Position numbers and translations under genes: made by a program. This document shows positions 33,859 to 46,500 of a DNA stretch of 64,000 bases, piece by piece. Below the pieces are notes generated by a model, which was not told the DNA's origin, did no database searches, and saw only the letters and a program-made list of their open reading frames with translations. Each line of letters starts with the position of its first letter. Positions within the stretch are counted from its first letter, which is position 1. The stretch is from Daedaleopsis sinensis (Eukaryota; Basidiomycota; Agaricomycetes; Polyporales; Polyporaceae), in NCBI GenBank assembly GCA_033807695.1, contig CM066308.1, forward strand, positions 1,736,001 to 1,800,000. Reading direction: 5' to 3'.

Positions 33859-35592
33859 GAAGGAGTAGCGAATAGACACTGAAGAAATGTAGTTTGCTTA
33901 CCGTTTATGCCGTTCTCCGATGGTGAAGTAAACATACAACGGTGGTACAATAACATTCTTTTCATCTGACTTTGGCTGTCTCGTGTGGATTTCGAGCAGT
34001 TCAGTGAGCGTACCAGAGTGAGAGCAGAAGCGCCTGTTTCGGCATGGTCTTTAGAGGACTCGGATAGCTGATATGTTCTCGATATACAGATTCATAGATG
34101 ACAGCATGCCTGCTCAGAGCTAGGTGGAACACCGTCTAGTATCTCGGACTGCGACAAGTGTGCTCCGTGCACTAGATTGAATACCGGCGATGGTTGTGCG
34201 TCAAGGAAACTGTTCAAGTTTGTGGCAGGCCGATGACGTCGTAGCACCGCTTTTTTCGGTAGCTATATGTGGTGCCTACGTGGCGCTTCCACACTCTCAC
34301 GGATACACTGTAGCCCGTTGTTGGGCTACCCACTTGCTTCACTGCTGTTTCTCTTTCGAGACTCTGTTCATTCGCACGTCTAGCCACATCTCAGTACGTT
34401 ACCTGTCTCACAGCGGTATTAGGTGGTTCTAGCAGTCAACGGCCTCCCATTGCCAGCGGCGTCCATTGACATTGATCGAGCTCACCAGGTTCGGTAAGTT
34501 CTATCGCCCAAGGCTCACTTCGTTGCATGGCAGGAACGCTGAGATGGGTCACACGTTCGGAGAGACACGAAGCAGGGAACACGGTCCCCGCCCACCGCTA
34601 TGGCGGAGTACGGAGTTCGTCGAGTGAGTAATCAATGATCATGGCTGAAAAGTCATCTGCATGAGAGTCACGTTCGAGAACGTCGCGATCGCCAATGCTG
34701 ACGAGCGGACCAGTACCGTGTCTTACGCAAGGACGAGGACGACTCTAATTACGCGATGGAGCTCCCCAACAGCGAGGGTGTTTCGGGGATATTAGATGGG
34801 ATTGGGCAGGATATGTGAGTCCCGTTGTCTTCCCCTTTCCTTCTGTTACTCTCAGCCAGCAGGTGTCACTAACACCTTCATATTTGGACGCGACAGCCTT
34901 ACCGCCACGATTGGCGGCGCTTTCGAAGATGATCCGGCACATCGTCGCTGTTGTCTGCGTCGCGAAGCTGTGGTAAATGACCACTGTGCTCTTGCTCTTG
35001 CACGTCGACGAGTTCATTCGCGCTGTTCGGATGACGCGAGTCCGGGTTTCAGCTCCGGATTGTCCAGCCCATATGGTTCTCTAACGTGTGCTCACAGTTA
35101 CGCTCGATTGCATCATTAGTCTTGCCAGGATCGAGTCAAGCAGCCCGAACAACCGTCCGCACTATATTTGCAGGTGAGTAGGCCATTGTTGTACAACTTT
35201 GGTTCCCTGATCTCTCCACAGAATCACAGTCGTGTTAGTCGATACTCAGTCGTTAAGTACATCTTCCACATCCTTCCGCTACGTATTTCTGTAAAACTAG
35301 AAGAATCAGAGCCGTATGCGAACACCTTACCGGGAGATAAGCACCATGTAACGTCCGTAGCATCGGATAAGGTCCGGAAAATACCCGTATGTTCCTAATG
35401 TTTGCACTGGGAGGGGTGGCAATCATGGGTAACCTCCCTATTGTCGTGGTTATGATCTACTATGAGTACATGGGGTACGTAGTGCAAAGACCATGTTGGG
35501 AGACAAAACCAACTTAGAGCGACGTGAATACTATCCGGACCAACATGACATCCGGTTCAATGAGTGATCACCAGTCTGGATGAACACATGAG
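33859..35592. other. Intergenic region between two F-box-like genes
   Basis: The flanking genes converge on this interval. No coding region supported. Confidence 0.4.
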
Positions 35593-36739
35593 CTATACCG
35601 TCAAGGAACGAGTACGTCTACGAGAGAGCGATGCGTGCGGAATAGAGCTACGCCCATGAGTGGATGGAAGGAAACGACGTGACCAGACAGTGAAGGGGGA
35701 TGGGAATACTACGACGGGCTGAGATGTCAGCGAATCATGTAGAACCGGATCTCCGCAGTCGCACTCCTCTTCACAAGCGAAAGTCGTCCTAAGCCGCCAA
35801 GCAATCATAGCCCCGAACGGTGGGACACCCGTCCGACGAGCTTCGGAAACGGCAGGGTCCAATGGATCAAATAGGGCCATTATGGAGGCTTGGTCACCGA
35901 AATATCGGCCTTGTACTGGACACAGAAATTGGCGTCTGAGACACTGATGGGTGTGTTGGACGGATGGGTTCCGGCTGGATCTCCGGTGCTCCGGCCACGC
36001 AGTGGGACTGACCGCGAAATGGAAGCCGTTGCGGAGCAGGATGTCCATATTGAGGGAGTCCAGGTCCGTCATATTGAACATCCTGAAGTCACAGAATATA
36101 GCACGTCGACGGAGGGTGAGTGTAGGGTAGGAACATCCGAAGGAGTATTCGGTGACGAAGTTCATGAGCGCCGTGGATGGGCTTCGCACGACACCGGACA
36201 AGGGTGTAATTGTGAACGAGCGGAAGACAATGATGGAGTTCCCGTTCGGAAGCGTGAAAGTGGTGACCGCCGACAGCTCCCGTTCGAGGGAAAACATGCG
36301 TTCCGTGGAGACTGAACATGCGGACATTATCGATGCGCCGTTGGCAGGACATAGACGCATGCGGTCCACCAACGAAGAGTAAGTCGAGCCGGGGGCGTGG
36401 ATTTCCATGACGTTCGTGCGGACGCGGCTGTCTCTGAGAATGAAGCGGACAGCCGCGACACCGGAAATGACTGCACGGTGGGCGGTGAGTAGCTGGAGGA
36501 AGCAGAAGGGGTAGGGGAACCATTGGGAGAGTACACAACGGAGGTCGCGACGCATCGAAGCCGAACTGTTTGCGTAAGTCATGTGGCATACAGATCGCCA
36601 TTGTAGGAGAGCCTCGATGTCCATTGTGTCGGCTATCATGCCCTGCAGTTCTGCATGAAGCCTATGGAATAAAGTGAGATGAAAGGTCCTACAGAGATTG
36701 GACGGAATACTTGGTCACCTACCGCTGAACGGCCGACAT
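35593..36739 (-). CDS. F-box-like protein, RYFGD family member 2, two exons
   Basis: Exon 1 36739-36723 (17 nt, encoding MSAVQ and two bases of an Arg codon), 61-nt GT-AG intron, exon 2 36661-35593. The spliced frame gives 361 aa. The splice completes an F-box-like start, RLHAELQGMIADTMDIEALL followed by QWRSVCHMTY. Later blocks match the other two members: LLTAHRAVISGVAAVRF, VMEIHAPGSTYSSLVDRM, RSPSTALMNFVTEYSFGCSYP, CPVQGRYFGDQASIMALFDP. The C-terminus is basic and unconserved. Same probable role as member 1. Reading the exon boundary also explains why the paralogues' frames appear to start abruptly inside the F-box. Confidence 0.7.
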
Positions 36740-37645
36740 GGCGAAATGTAAACTGCCACTGACAGCAGACCGGGGACTGGCGCAGTTGTATAAGTCAGCG
36801 AGGAGGTGTGACAGTCATGTACGGCTCCGGTACATTTACCTTTCCAGTTATATGGTAAATCCTGGGGAAATAATGCTGCAATCGTGCACAGAGGACGGGA
36901 ATCACCACCACCGCAAAAGTAGCCGTTTATACGCAGAGAACCATCCGAGAGAACTCTGTAGTTTACACTCCTTTCGGAAATCCCGGTGTAAACGGATTGT
37001 CTTTGGTACAGGAAGGGATATGTGAAGCTCGAGTCATTGATCGGACTTACAATTGGAATCAGGTTACTCAGACAGAGGACTGCTTGATATCGCTGCTCAC
37101 ATGGAAATCTCTTCCATGAATAGCCCGAAGTATCCGGAACTCGCTGCGGCTGCGGCGGCAGAAAGGGTTACAATCCGTTGTGTGCGGCGGGTGCTGCGGT
37201 CTGCTGCGGTATGTGACTGTTTAGTACTATCGAGTCGGGAAAGTATGTCATGTCCTTGAATGAACGATGTTACTCACATAACTTGCCATGCACACCGATG
37301 TTGATACTGAAGCCACGAAGACACTACATCCGATGTGTGTAGAGAAGCGGGTAAGCTTTCGGTAAAGTCACACACTTGACGTTACGACACTAACGGGGAA
37401 TGATGACTGCCGGGCAACACGTCAGCTGCGGAAGGCGCGACTGCACAGTGAACGTACTCTTCAAGTTCGCTTTCCGTACATGCTCTGTATTTCCCGGTTC
37501 CAGATCGGTGCACAGCGCGAGTGATGTTCGGTCAGACGTTGCTGTGATATTTGCCTATACAGATATAAACCTTTCGTGTGGGAAGATCCGGAAAACTCGT
37601 AGGAGCTCTCTTAGGCGGGGAAGAGGCTATGGCGTGGAATCTAAT
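36740..37645. other. Interval holding the unmapped Helitron 3' end
   Basis: The Helitron is transcribed leftward, so its 3' terminus (CTRRT preceded by a short hairpin in known Helitrons) should lie here. Several CTRRT matches exist, for example the minus-strand ctgat at about 37057-37061, but none has a convincing hairpin. No gene supported. Confidence 0.35.
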
Positions 37646-39832
37646 TTAGAGGATGCGGTGCTGATCGGTGTCATACTGGTCTCTGTGAATCTTGTCTAAC
37701 TCGTTCAGGCGGTTCAGCTCGACGCGAATCTCACCTTGAAGTTCGGCGAATATCTTCGCGCGGTTGAACGGTCGCAGTATCGCTAAACCGGCGAAGCTCC
37801 GCACACGGGACAGCATCACATAGACCCCTTGCAACGACTTCGCACTTGCTATGTCCACTATGGCAGTGCTCAGTGAACGACCTTGAGACTTATAGTCTGT
37901 GAAGCTATACGCTGCTATGATGGGAAGTTGAACGCGGGAGAACTTGACTACCTGTGCAGCGGTGTCGACGGTTGCTCTCTTCACTGTCCACTCGATGTTC
38001 GTAGTGACGGGGAATATAGGTATGACATCCTGTTGTGCAGTGTCAGAAATCTTACCGGACCCCGGAATATGGACATATACGACTTGCGGTATCCGTTCCT
38101 CGTCGTCCAGTTCATATTTGATGTCCCTGACTACACCTATAGCGCCATTTACTACCTGGTTAGAGAACGCTAAGTTCTCCTGAACCATCACTTTCATACC
38201 TGGGAATAGTCGTAGTCTTGCGGGGGTATCTTCCGTGCGGCTACTCTTCAGTCGTCTCAGCGCCTTCCCAAGAGACCCTTCGACCTTCTTCCCTTTGATG
38301 TAGTCAATCGAGTAGTAATCCGCAATTTCTGCACCTATGTGTGCCGCGTGCCTGGTGAGAAGTAGGTCGTTGATAGCGTCCCTTATGGTCTTAACGCCTA
38401 CGATCACTGGAGAGTCCTCGAACGTCGCGCGAATATGAGAATCTGAAAGCATGGTGCGCGTAAGAACACGTTCGTGCAAGGCAGCATGATCATCTGCTTT
38501 ATGAGTAGCGTACGCAGTCTTGCTCGCGCCAACACGGATGCGTGCCAACAGCTCTGCATACTTGGGGTCCCCATGCTGTCGCTGGTTTTTTTGAAGAAGA
38601 ACGACTGTCTTCACGAGACGCCACAGGTATGCACCTTTCAGGTTCTTTACGCCGGGTCCACTCTGATGGAATGCTGATTGTAAGCTAGGGTTGGATACTA
38701 GGTTGTGATCGAACAGTGATCTCGCCTTTACAGGACGTAGTTGGCCGAAATCGCCCATGAATATCACATTCACTCCACCAAAAGGTTTGTCAGCAGCTGT
38801 ACCAGTTAGCCCCTTGGCTCGTTGGACCCTGGTACACACCTCACATAAAGTGGATGTTCCCAACATGGAGGCTTCGTCTATAACAAGGTATTCCACATGT
38901 TCCCATAGCTCCGTCAATTGCTGGATGTCTTTGGGAAGAGCTCCAGGAAGTAAGACGAGTGAATGGATTGTGTATCCACCTATCAGCAGTGCCACAGCTC
39001 CAGTCGGTGCCGACACAAGAATCTCCCTTCGACGTCCTAGTAAGTCGAACAAGCGCAACACAGCGTTGACGACATGAGACTTACCGGTACCGCCTACTCC
39101 TCCCACGTACATAAGAAGCTGCTCGCCGCCGAAACAGATGTGTCTCGCAATGGTTTCAAACGCCCTTTTTTGCTCCTCGTTGCCATATAGGCCGAACTGA
39201 GTGGCCACCCCCCGTATGATTTCCACGTCCGTTGTGTCGTCGTTGAGACCGCTCGTCGATGAGGTCCCGTGTGTCCCAGTGTCCAAACGAGTGATGTCCG
39301 TAACGGGCCACTGCTGATCGTTTACTCGCCTGCGTTTCGGTGGAGGCGAGATAACTTCAGACTGCACGGGTGGGCGACGTTTCTTCTTCAGCTGATTCAT
39401 GATAGTTTGCTCTTTGTCGACCATTTGTCGATCGCCGTCCACAATCATTGCAGCTGTACCGTGCGACGTGGTATCGGGAAGTGAGCTTGCTTGTGGCGGG
39501 CTGAACGCCTTCTCCAGAGCGACTCTGACGGGAATTGTTAGTGATCTATCTATGCGAAGCAACATCTGCTCATCTGTCTCATCCTGGTCACTTTCGCAGT
39601 CGTCGCCTTCAATCTGTTGATCAAAGTGGACAACGTCCGGGTCGTCAGGATCGTCTATGAGGCCTTGAGCTGCTAGATCTATGGCCGGTAAGTCGTGAGC
39701 CGCGGTGTCGTTGGGAATACATTGTCTAGACCTTCGCGCTGCTGAATCCTTGTCTCGGGCGTCTTTGCATTCGCTTAGGACATTCATATTGCGGATTATG
39801 CTGTGGTGTTCAGTAGGTATCAGATGCCGCTG
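37646..39832 (-). pseudogene. Helitron RepHel gene, C-terminal helicase half
   Basis: PIF1/Pif1-like SF1B helicase. 15 open codons, then a frame beginning Met at 39787 of 713 codons, ending in DQHRIL. A Lys/Arg-rich stretch (about residues 134-150) precedes the helicase core. Motifs, residues from that Met: Walker A GGVGGTGKS (229-237), Walker B LVIDEASMLG, GDFGQLRPV (motif III), QKNQRQHGD (motif IV region), DYKSQGRSLSTAIVDI (motif V), YVMLSRVRS (motif VI). All catalytic residues expected for a Helitron helicase are present. Separated from its Rep half by the retrotransposon, it has no start of its own beyond internal Mets. Whether the 713-codon frame is expressed as a stand-alone helicase is unknown. 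Confidence 0.88.
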
Positions 39833-39836
39833 ACGT
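39833..39836. repeat. Target-site duplication, left copy (acgt)
   Basis: acgt directly precedes the 5' LTR and recurs at 52531-52534 directly after the 3' LTR. A fifth base does not match (g/a), so the duplication is 4 bp. Removing one copy keeps the Helitron frame. Confidence 0.8.
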
Positions 39837-40743
39837 TGATGAGCCTCAGGACCAGCTAGGCCCCGGAAACACCACGCAGCCCATCACTATTCGCGCCCGT
39901 CAGTCAATTCACGCAGTATGAAGACGAGCGGCTTCACAAGGAAGGCGAGCGACTACCGAAGGAGCGAGTACGGAGACATGCCATTCCAAGGGTCGAAGGA
40001 GCCGATGCCGAGCTGCCGGCGGCTGACCGAGGTCGCCAGAGCTCTAGCCAGGACAGAGGAGGCGATCGATCGAGGGTCTGGTCTAGGCGACCGCCACGGA
40101 GTCCAGCAATTGGTACGAAGGTCGTCGGAAGAGGCCCGGAAGACAAGGGAGTGAGGGGGACGGCCTTCCGAGGCCTATGAAGACGAGCGGATGGACTTCA
40201 GACGCGATCACGTGGTGACGCGCCACAAGACTAAGCGCTCTCGTGACCGCGGATGCAAGTCGAGCGGCGACGTGATAGGCTCGGTGCAAACACCTACCTA
40301 ACCACCGGAGTGCGCCGTAGGGGTTCAGGAGAGGAGGATCGCGACGTGAGCGTGGGAGGAGCAGGGTTTCCTATGATTGGACGATTGGTAGGATAGTTGT
40401 AGTTTATTTGGTGACGATTTGTACAGTATATAAGTCAGCGGGATTGCGGCCCAGCAAAGCAGCGCAGTAGCTCCAGAGATCGAGTCCGAGTCCAAGAATC
40501 ATCTAGTCGACACTCAATTGAAGACCGTCCATCTTCAAACCTCCTCTTGCAGACTAGCCTCACCCACGGAAGTTGCTTGACTTCCATCTGAAGTTGCTCA
40601 ACTTCCTTGTCTATCGTCGACGGGCTACGTGAAGAAGAGCGACTACACCGGGAACCTGTCCTCCACCTCGCACCCTACTAGGTAGCTGATCTCGTGCTCG
40701 TTTGGGTGTGTGTTTCGCCCAGCGACCCAGAGTTACCCCATCA
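39837..40743 (+). repeat. 5' LTR, 907 bp
   Basis: Begins tgatgagcct, ends ttaccccatca (TG...CA). I found no difference from 51624-52530 when reading both line by line. It contains TATA box tatataag (40427-40434), so U3 is about 600 bp and transcripts should start near 40460. The 3' part has a dyad-rich block (gaagttgcttgacttcc, then gaagttgctcaacttcc). Confidence 0.97.
40427..40434 (+). promoter_or_regulatory. LTR TATA box
   Basis: tatataag in the 5' LTR (copy in the 3' LTR at 52214-52221). Sense promoter for gag-pol RNA. The downstream 720 nt contain no ATG. Confidence 0.7.
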
Positions 40744-40745
40744 TT

Positions 40746-40763
40746 CTGGAGCCCACCGCGAGG
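40746..40763 (+). other. Candidate primer-binding site
   Basis: tggagcccaccgcgaggg begins two bases after the 5' LTR. TGG complements the universal tRNA CCA end and the following bases could complement an acceptor stem. The tRNA was not identified from memory, so only position and TGG support it. Confidence 0.45.
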
Positions 40764-41177
40764 GGTTCAAGAACAGTCTCCACCGGTTCCGGCTCAAGAA
40801 TCCCACGTTTGCGGCCGACGCGGAGCGAACGTATCCGTCGCCTCCATCGACAAACCGAACAGGCTTTAGAGGAAATCGAAGCAGAAGACCCCGAGAGAGC
40901 AGAGCAGCTCACTACCGTTATCGAGAACAACTTCGCAGTTTTCGCAGACTCTCCGCTTACCGAACTAGAGGACACTTCCGAAGACGAGCAGGAGGACATT
41001 GAAGTTCCGGACCATCCGTTCCTGACTTCAGAATCAATTAGTAACCCAAGACCTACGCTATCACATACCGCAGGGGCCTTCAACCTACCTAGGAACCCCC
41101 TTCCTTCCCTGCTAGCCTACGCCGCTCAAATATTACCTACGGCTCTACCACCCGTAGTACCACCCACAATCCATTCA

Positions 41178-43593
41178 ATGGCTAGCGCAGATCTATCGAA
41201 ACTACCGTTGCGTACGGAAAGGAGTGCGCCCCAATTCGATGAGGAATCTAAGGACACCGTCGAGCGGTACTTTGACGACCTTGCCCGACTTCTGAAGAAG
41301 CATAGCATCACTGATGAACAAGCTTGCAAGGCGGCGGCGGTTGACTACATACCAGCGGGAGTCGCCAAGCGATGGAAGTCCCTGCCGACGTTTTCGGACA
41401 CCCAGAAGACGTATGAAGAATTCAAGACGGAGGTTCTATCCTTCTACCTCGGGACGGATGCCCAGTACACCTGGACACTGCGAGAATACAATGAAGTCAT
41501 CGGGGAAGCCGTACGTACGGGGATATCCAGCCTCGAAACCTACATGAAGTTCTACGGCAAATTCTATCCCATCTACCGGTACTTGCATGCGAAGACCGAG
41601 CCAGAGCTAACGGAGCGCGACGCGTCGACAGCCTTGCTACGACTAGTTCCTATGCAGTACACAATGGCGGTATCCGCGCGGTTAGCACACCAGGTGCCTG
41701 CAAAACACAAAGAAGAAGCTTACACGGTCGCGCAAGTGCATGAAGCAATTTCCTATTGTCTGGCGGACGGAGGCCCGTTCGGCGGGATCGGAAGTTGGTC
41801 AACTGCGACGTCCGGTAACCTCGCTCGAGTCAATCCTCCGGCTCCAGCCATGGCCTCCACGGTTACGGTGAAAACCGAGCCGGATCTATCGGCCTTCAAG
41901 CGGGAGATGATCTCCATGATGAGTTCGACCATGCGCGACTTCGTGAGCCAGCAGAGGATGCAAGCCACGCAACCGCCGCAACAAGGGGAACAATACCCTC
42001 CACCACCACAACCTCCCCAGGGAAGGTACCAGCAGCAGCAGGGGGGCCTATACGGACGTAATCCACCCGCTAACGACGAATGCATCTACTGTGGCCTACC
42101 GGGATGTCGGTTGAAGACGTGCCCGAAAGTCGCAGAGGACATGACGGCGGGACTCATCCGGAAGGACGTATACGACAAAATCATCCTACCAGGAGGCGGT
42201 GTGATCCCTCGTAGTCTGCCAGGGAACTGTATGCGCGATAGAGTCAATGCTTGGCACGAAAAGAACCCAAACCAACGAGCGCGAGGAACCATGAGCAACA
42301 TCTATCAGTTCGAGATGCAGGAAGACGAGCGTACCTTGGAAGAGGAGTTAGAAGTCCTCATGCACAAGGCAAACATGGTTAAAGAGCGCATGAACACTCG
42401 CTCGGGACGGCAGGTTTTTGATGGAGTCGAGCTAGAGACGCGGCCTCGACGTATTACGCGCAACTCGGAGAAAGGGAGGGACGACACGCGGGCAGGGACG
42501 CCCGAGCGTGATCAGCCGCCTCACCAGCCGACGAGAGAGAAGGGAAAGGAGAAGGAGAAGCACGTTACCTGGGACACGAGGGCAAAAGAGCCTGAAGAGA
42601 CCTTCCATCCCTATGCGCCGACTGTGGTACCCAGAGGCCAGGAACTGCCGAAGAAGGACGAACCACCGGTCAGAAGGACCGCAGCGATCATCGACCCGAC
42701 CGCGGAAGAAAGAGTCTTCAACCGAAGCTTCGGAGACAGCCAGAGTATCACAGTGTCACCAGCCGAGCTACTCAGTATTTCTCCAGGACTCAGGAAGCGA
42801 GTGCATGAGGCCACAGCTCTCAGGCGAACGCAAGTCAGAGACGAGCAACTGCAGGAAGTGACCAACCGGGAAGGCGAGCGGCCTCGGAACAAGGTACTAG
42901 TGACCGAAGTCGCTGAAGACGAAGACTTCCTGGAAGACAACCTCCAGACAGCAGGAAGTTCATCCTCAGGGACTGGAAGGCCGACGCTTGGATCCTTTGC
43001 ATTCGTAGACCTGGACTATGAAGGCAGCGAGGACGAGGACGAGGAGCCAAAGTCGCACAATGCACCGTATGTAGCTCCGGGACAAGGCTATCCTGCGAGC
43101 AGTCGGCGGAAGTCAACCATCGTAGCCTCGGAATCGGAGAAGCTGAGGTCGCTGTTCACCTGGGTAGCTCGAACGGACACGCCGACAGAGTGTACACTCG
43201 ACGATGGGTCCCAGATCGTCGGTATAAACGACCAAATCGCTTATGCGTTGAAGATCCCCTACGATCCTACCAAGCGAAGGAGGATGATCAGCGCAAATGG
43301 GACGGTCGACATGACACTCGGTCTAGCAAAAGAACGTGCCTGTAGAATTAGGTGGCGGGATCGTGGTCTACCTCCAGATGCATGTTGTGAAGGCAGCGCC
43401 TTACCAGATCCTCCTAGGAAGGCCGTTCATGACGGTGATGCGTGCGAGGTCGAGCAACTCTATGGATGGCCAATTGTCAATTACCGTCACTTGCCCTAAC
43501 TCGAACCGCGAATTGACGCTACCGACCTACGCGCATGGAGACTCTCCGAGTTATGGACTCAGAGTCGAGGGTTTTCGGGCTTCGAGGATCTGA
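41178..43593 (+). CDS. gag-protease of the retrotransposon, one frame break
   Basis: Structural protein and aspartic protease. First ATG downstream of the LTR TATA is 41178 (MASADLSKLPL), although the same frame is open back to 40686. Order: capsid-like helical region (FDEESKDTVERYFDDLARLL to about 41760), Gln/Pro-rich linker, knuckle-like CIYCGLPGCRLKTCP (about 42082-42126), long charged linker, then protease with LDDGSQIVGI (about 43200). At about 43330 the frame breaks after GLAK at a run of four A. The next frame continues VPVELGGGIVVYLQMHVV and the second protease signature ILLGRPFM, ending at TGA 43591-43593, which overlaps the pol ATG. The zero frame ends at 43499. Either one inserted A or a +1 programmed shift. 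Confidence 0.85.
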
Positions 43594-46500
43594 TGAACAG
43601 TCAGGGAGAGGTCGCTCTCGTCCTCGACTATGACGCAAGAACGGGTCAAGTTTTCACGACGGCGTACAAGGACTTAGAAAACCTAGAAAATTCCACAATT
43701 CAGTCAGCATATCTATCGGCCTGTGACGACTCCGAGACAAAGCAGAAAATCAAAACCATGTTCTCGAAAGTACCGATCCAGGAATCGGAAGGGGATAGAA
43801 TGCGGAGCCGACAACCACATCGCGAAGTCGACCGAGCCCTCTTCCGAGGACGAGCACTCCCAGTATACGCTACGAAAACCAGAGGCAGAAGAGCAGTCAG
43901 AACCCGGTCTAGGTCCAGCGAAGCAGCAAGAGCGAGCGAGAAATCTGAGCCGAGCGAGCAAGAACAAGAGGCGGAAGGCGAGCAACTTCCAGAAGACGAC
44001 GAGCGGCAAGCAGCCACCGAGGACCCCGAGAGCGTACGCAGCTACGTGAAATCGAAGAAGAAGTACAAGCCAGTGGATAAGAAAGTACGACCAGTGATTG
44101 GGGAGCTTCCAAAGCAATACAGAATTGTACGGGAGATAATCGGCGACCCTCTCGAAGGGATGAAGCCGCTTGACCTCAATCCAAAGCCTTTTGAACCAAC
44201 TGGGCGGTACACAGCTGAACGACGCGAGAAGCTCCACAAAGTCAATGCTCACCTATCGGAAGAAGAGCTAGCTTTGCTAGACGACATGATGTGCAAACAG
44301 GAGCAGGGATTCGCTTGGGAAGACAGCGAGCGTGGCCACTTCAGGACGGACATGTTCCCACCAGTGAAGTTTGCGGTTGTGCCTCACACTCCGTGGATTG
44401 AAACGAATTTCCCCATTCCACCCGGAACCTACCGACAAATCTGTGAGATCATGAAGAAGAAAATAGAATCAGGCGTATACGAACCCTCAAATGCGTCTTA
44501 CCGATCCAGGTGGTTCTGTGTGCTGAAGAAGGACGGGAGTCTGAGGATCGTCCATAGTCTGGAGCCGCTCAACAGAGTCTCTATTCAACACAGCGGTGTA
44601 CCACCGATACCCGACCACATGGCAGAACGCTTTGCAGGGCGTGCGTGCGGGACGACCTTGGATCTATACGTTGGATACGACGAGAGGATCCTGGACGAAG
44701 AGTTGCGCGACCTCACGACCTTCCAAACGCCTTTCGGAGCCATGCGACTGACGACGCTACCAATGGGATGGACAAATTCAGTACCCATCTTCCACGACGA
44801 CGTGACCTACATATTGCAGCCTGAAATTCCGGATACGACGATTCCCTACATCGACGACGTACCTGTCATTGGACCGGAGTCTTCCTACGAACGGGAAGAT
44901 GGTTCTTTCGAGTGTATGAAGGGGAATCCAGGCATCAGGAGGTACATCTGGGAGCACATGCAAGACGTCAACAGGATTGTACAGCGGATGAAACATGCGG
45001 GAGGTACCTTCTCGGGCAAGAAGTTCGTCTGCGCGGCGCGCGACTTCGTAGCGGTGGGACATCGATGCACACCGGAAGGCCGTCTTCCAGAGAGAGGTTG
45101 CGTGGATGCGGTACTCAAATGGGGACCGTGTAAAAATGTTTCCGAAGTACGGTCGTTCCTGGGAACGGTAGGCGTTGGGAGGATCTTCATCAAGAACTTC
45201 GGGAAGAAGGCCGCGCCATTAGTCAAGCTCACGCGGAAGGACGTACCGTTCGAATGGGGAGAGGAACAGGACAAGGCCATGGAGGATCTAAAGACAGCAT
45301 TAGTGGAATCCCCGGCCTTGAAGTCGATCAACTACGAGTCGAAGGCCCCGGTAATTCTAGCGGTGGACACCTCTTATATCGCGGTCGGCTACCAGCTGTG
45401 TCAAGAGGATCCGGAAGACCCGCGGAAACGATACTACAACCGCTTTGGATCCATTACCTTGAACGAAAGGGAAGCCAGATTCTCGCAACCGAAGCTCGAG
45501 CTATATGGTCTGTACCGAGCATTGAAGGCGCTCCGCTTCTGGCTGGTCGGGGTACGAAACCTAATAGTAGAAATGGATGCGACATCTACGAAAGCCATGA
45601 TCCAGAATCCGGATGTCGCGCCGAATGCAGTCATGAATAGGTGGATCATTAGCATCAATATGTTCCACTTCGAAATGCGGCACGTACCTGGAATCTCCCA
45701 TGGACCGGACGGTCTCAGCCGACGACCTGCGCAGCCTGAAGACGAACCAGAAGAAGCAGACAACGGAGAATTCGATGACTGGGTGGACAACATGTACGGC
45801 TTTACACACCTCATAAATCCACCTCCACACTTGGGAGACGCTCCTCTACAACACGAGGTTAAGCGGAAAACGAGCAACTTCAAGACGGAAGCGATGGGCT
45901 TCAGTGCGCTCATGCAGCAGACAAGCGGGACGGCGGGCAAGCTACCGGACATTCCAGAAATTGACTACGCAATCGTACCGCGCACGGAGGTTGCCCAGAA
46001 GTTTGACCACAGAATAGCGAACGTCTACGAATTTCTGTGCACCAAGAGAAGACCGAAGCTGGTTCAGAAGGAGCTCGATGCGTTCGTCAAATACGCAGGA
46101 CAATTCTTCGTGAAGGATGGCCGACTATGGAAGATAGCGAAGAATGGGAACCACAGGAGAGTACTACCCCCAGAACTACGGGCGAAAGCGTTCGTGAGCA
46201 TGCACGACTTCATAGGACACAGAGGCGTACAGGCGACAATCTCCTTCGTGGCCGAACGGTTCTGGTGGCCAGAAATGAAGGCGGATGTGGCCTGGTATGT
46301 GAGAAGCTGCCACCAATGTCAAATTCGACAAACTACGCGGATCTACATACCACCTTCAGTTTCCTATCCTGCGGCGCCGTTCGTACGAGTTCACGTCGAC
46401 TCTATGGACATGCCTGGCTCGTACAAGCACTTCTTCCATGCGAGGTGTGCAACCACAAGTTATGCTGAAGGGCGGGCAAGTACAGTCCAAACAGCGAAGG

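Noticed and set aside
36740..37645. Helitron 3' terminus at ctgat (about 37057-37061)
   Set aside because: CTRRT matches are frequent by chance and no adjacent 10-12 bp hairpin was found.
39918..40154. 78-codon frame in both LTRs
   Set aside because: Identical in the two LTRs simply because the LTRs are identical; lies in U3 upstream of the TATA box, so not on the sense transcript from the 5' LTR.
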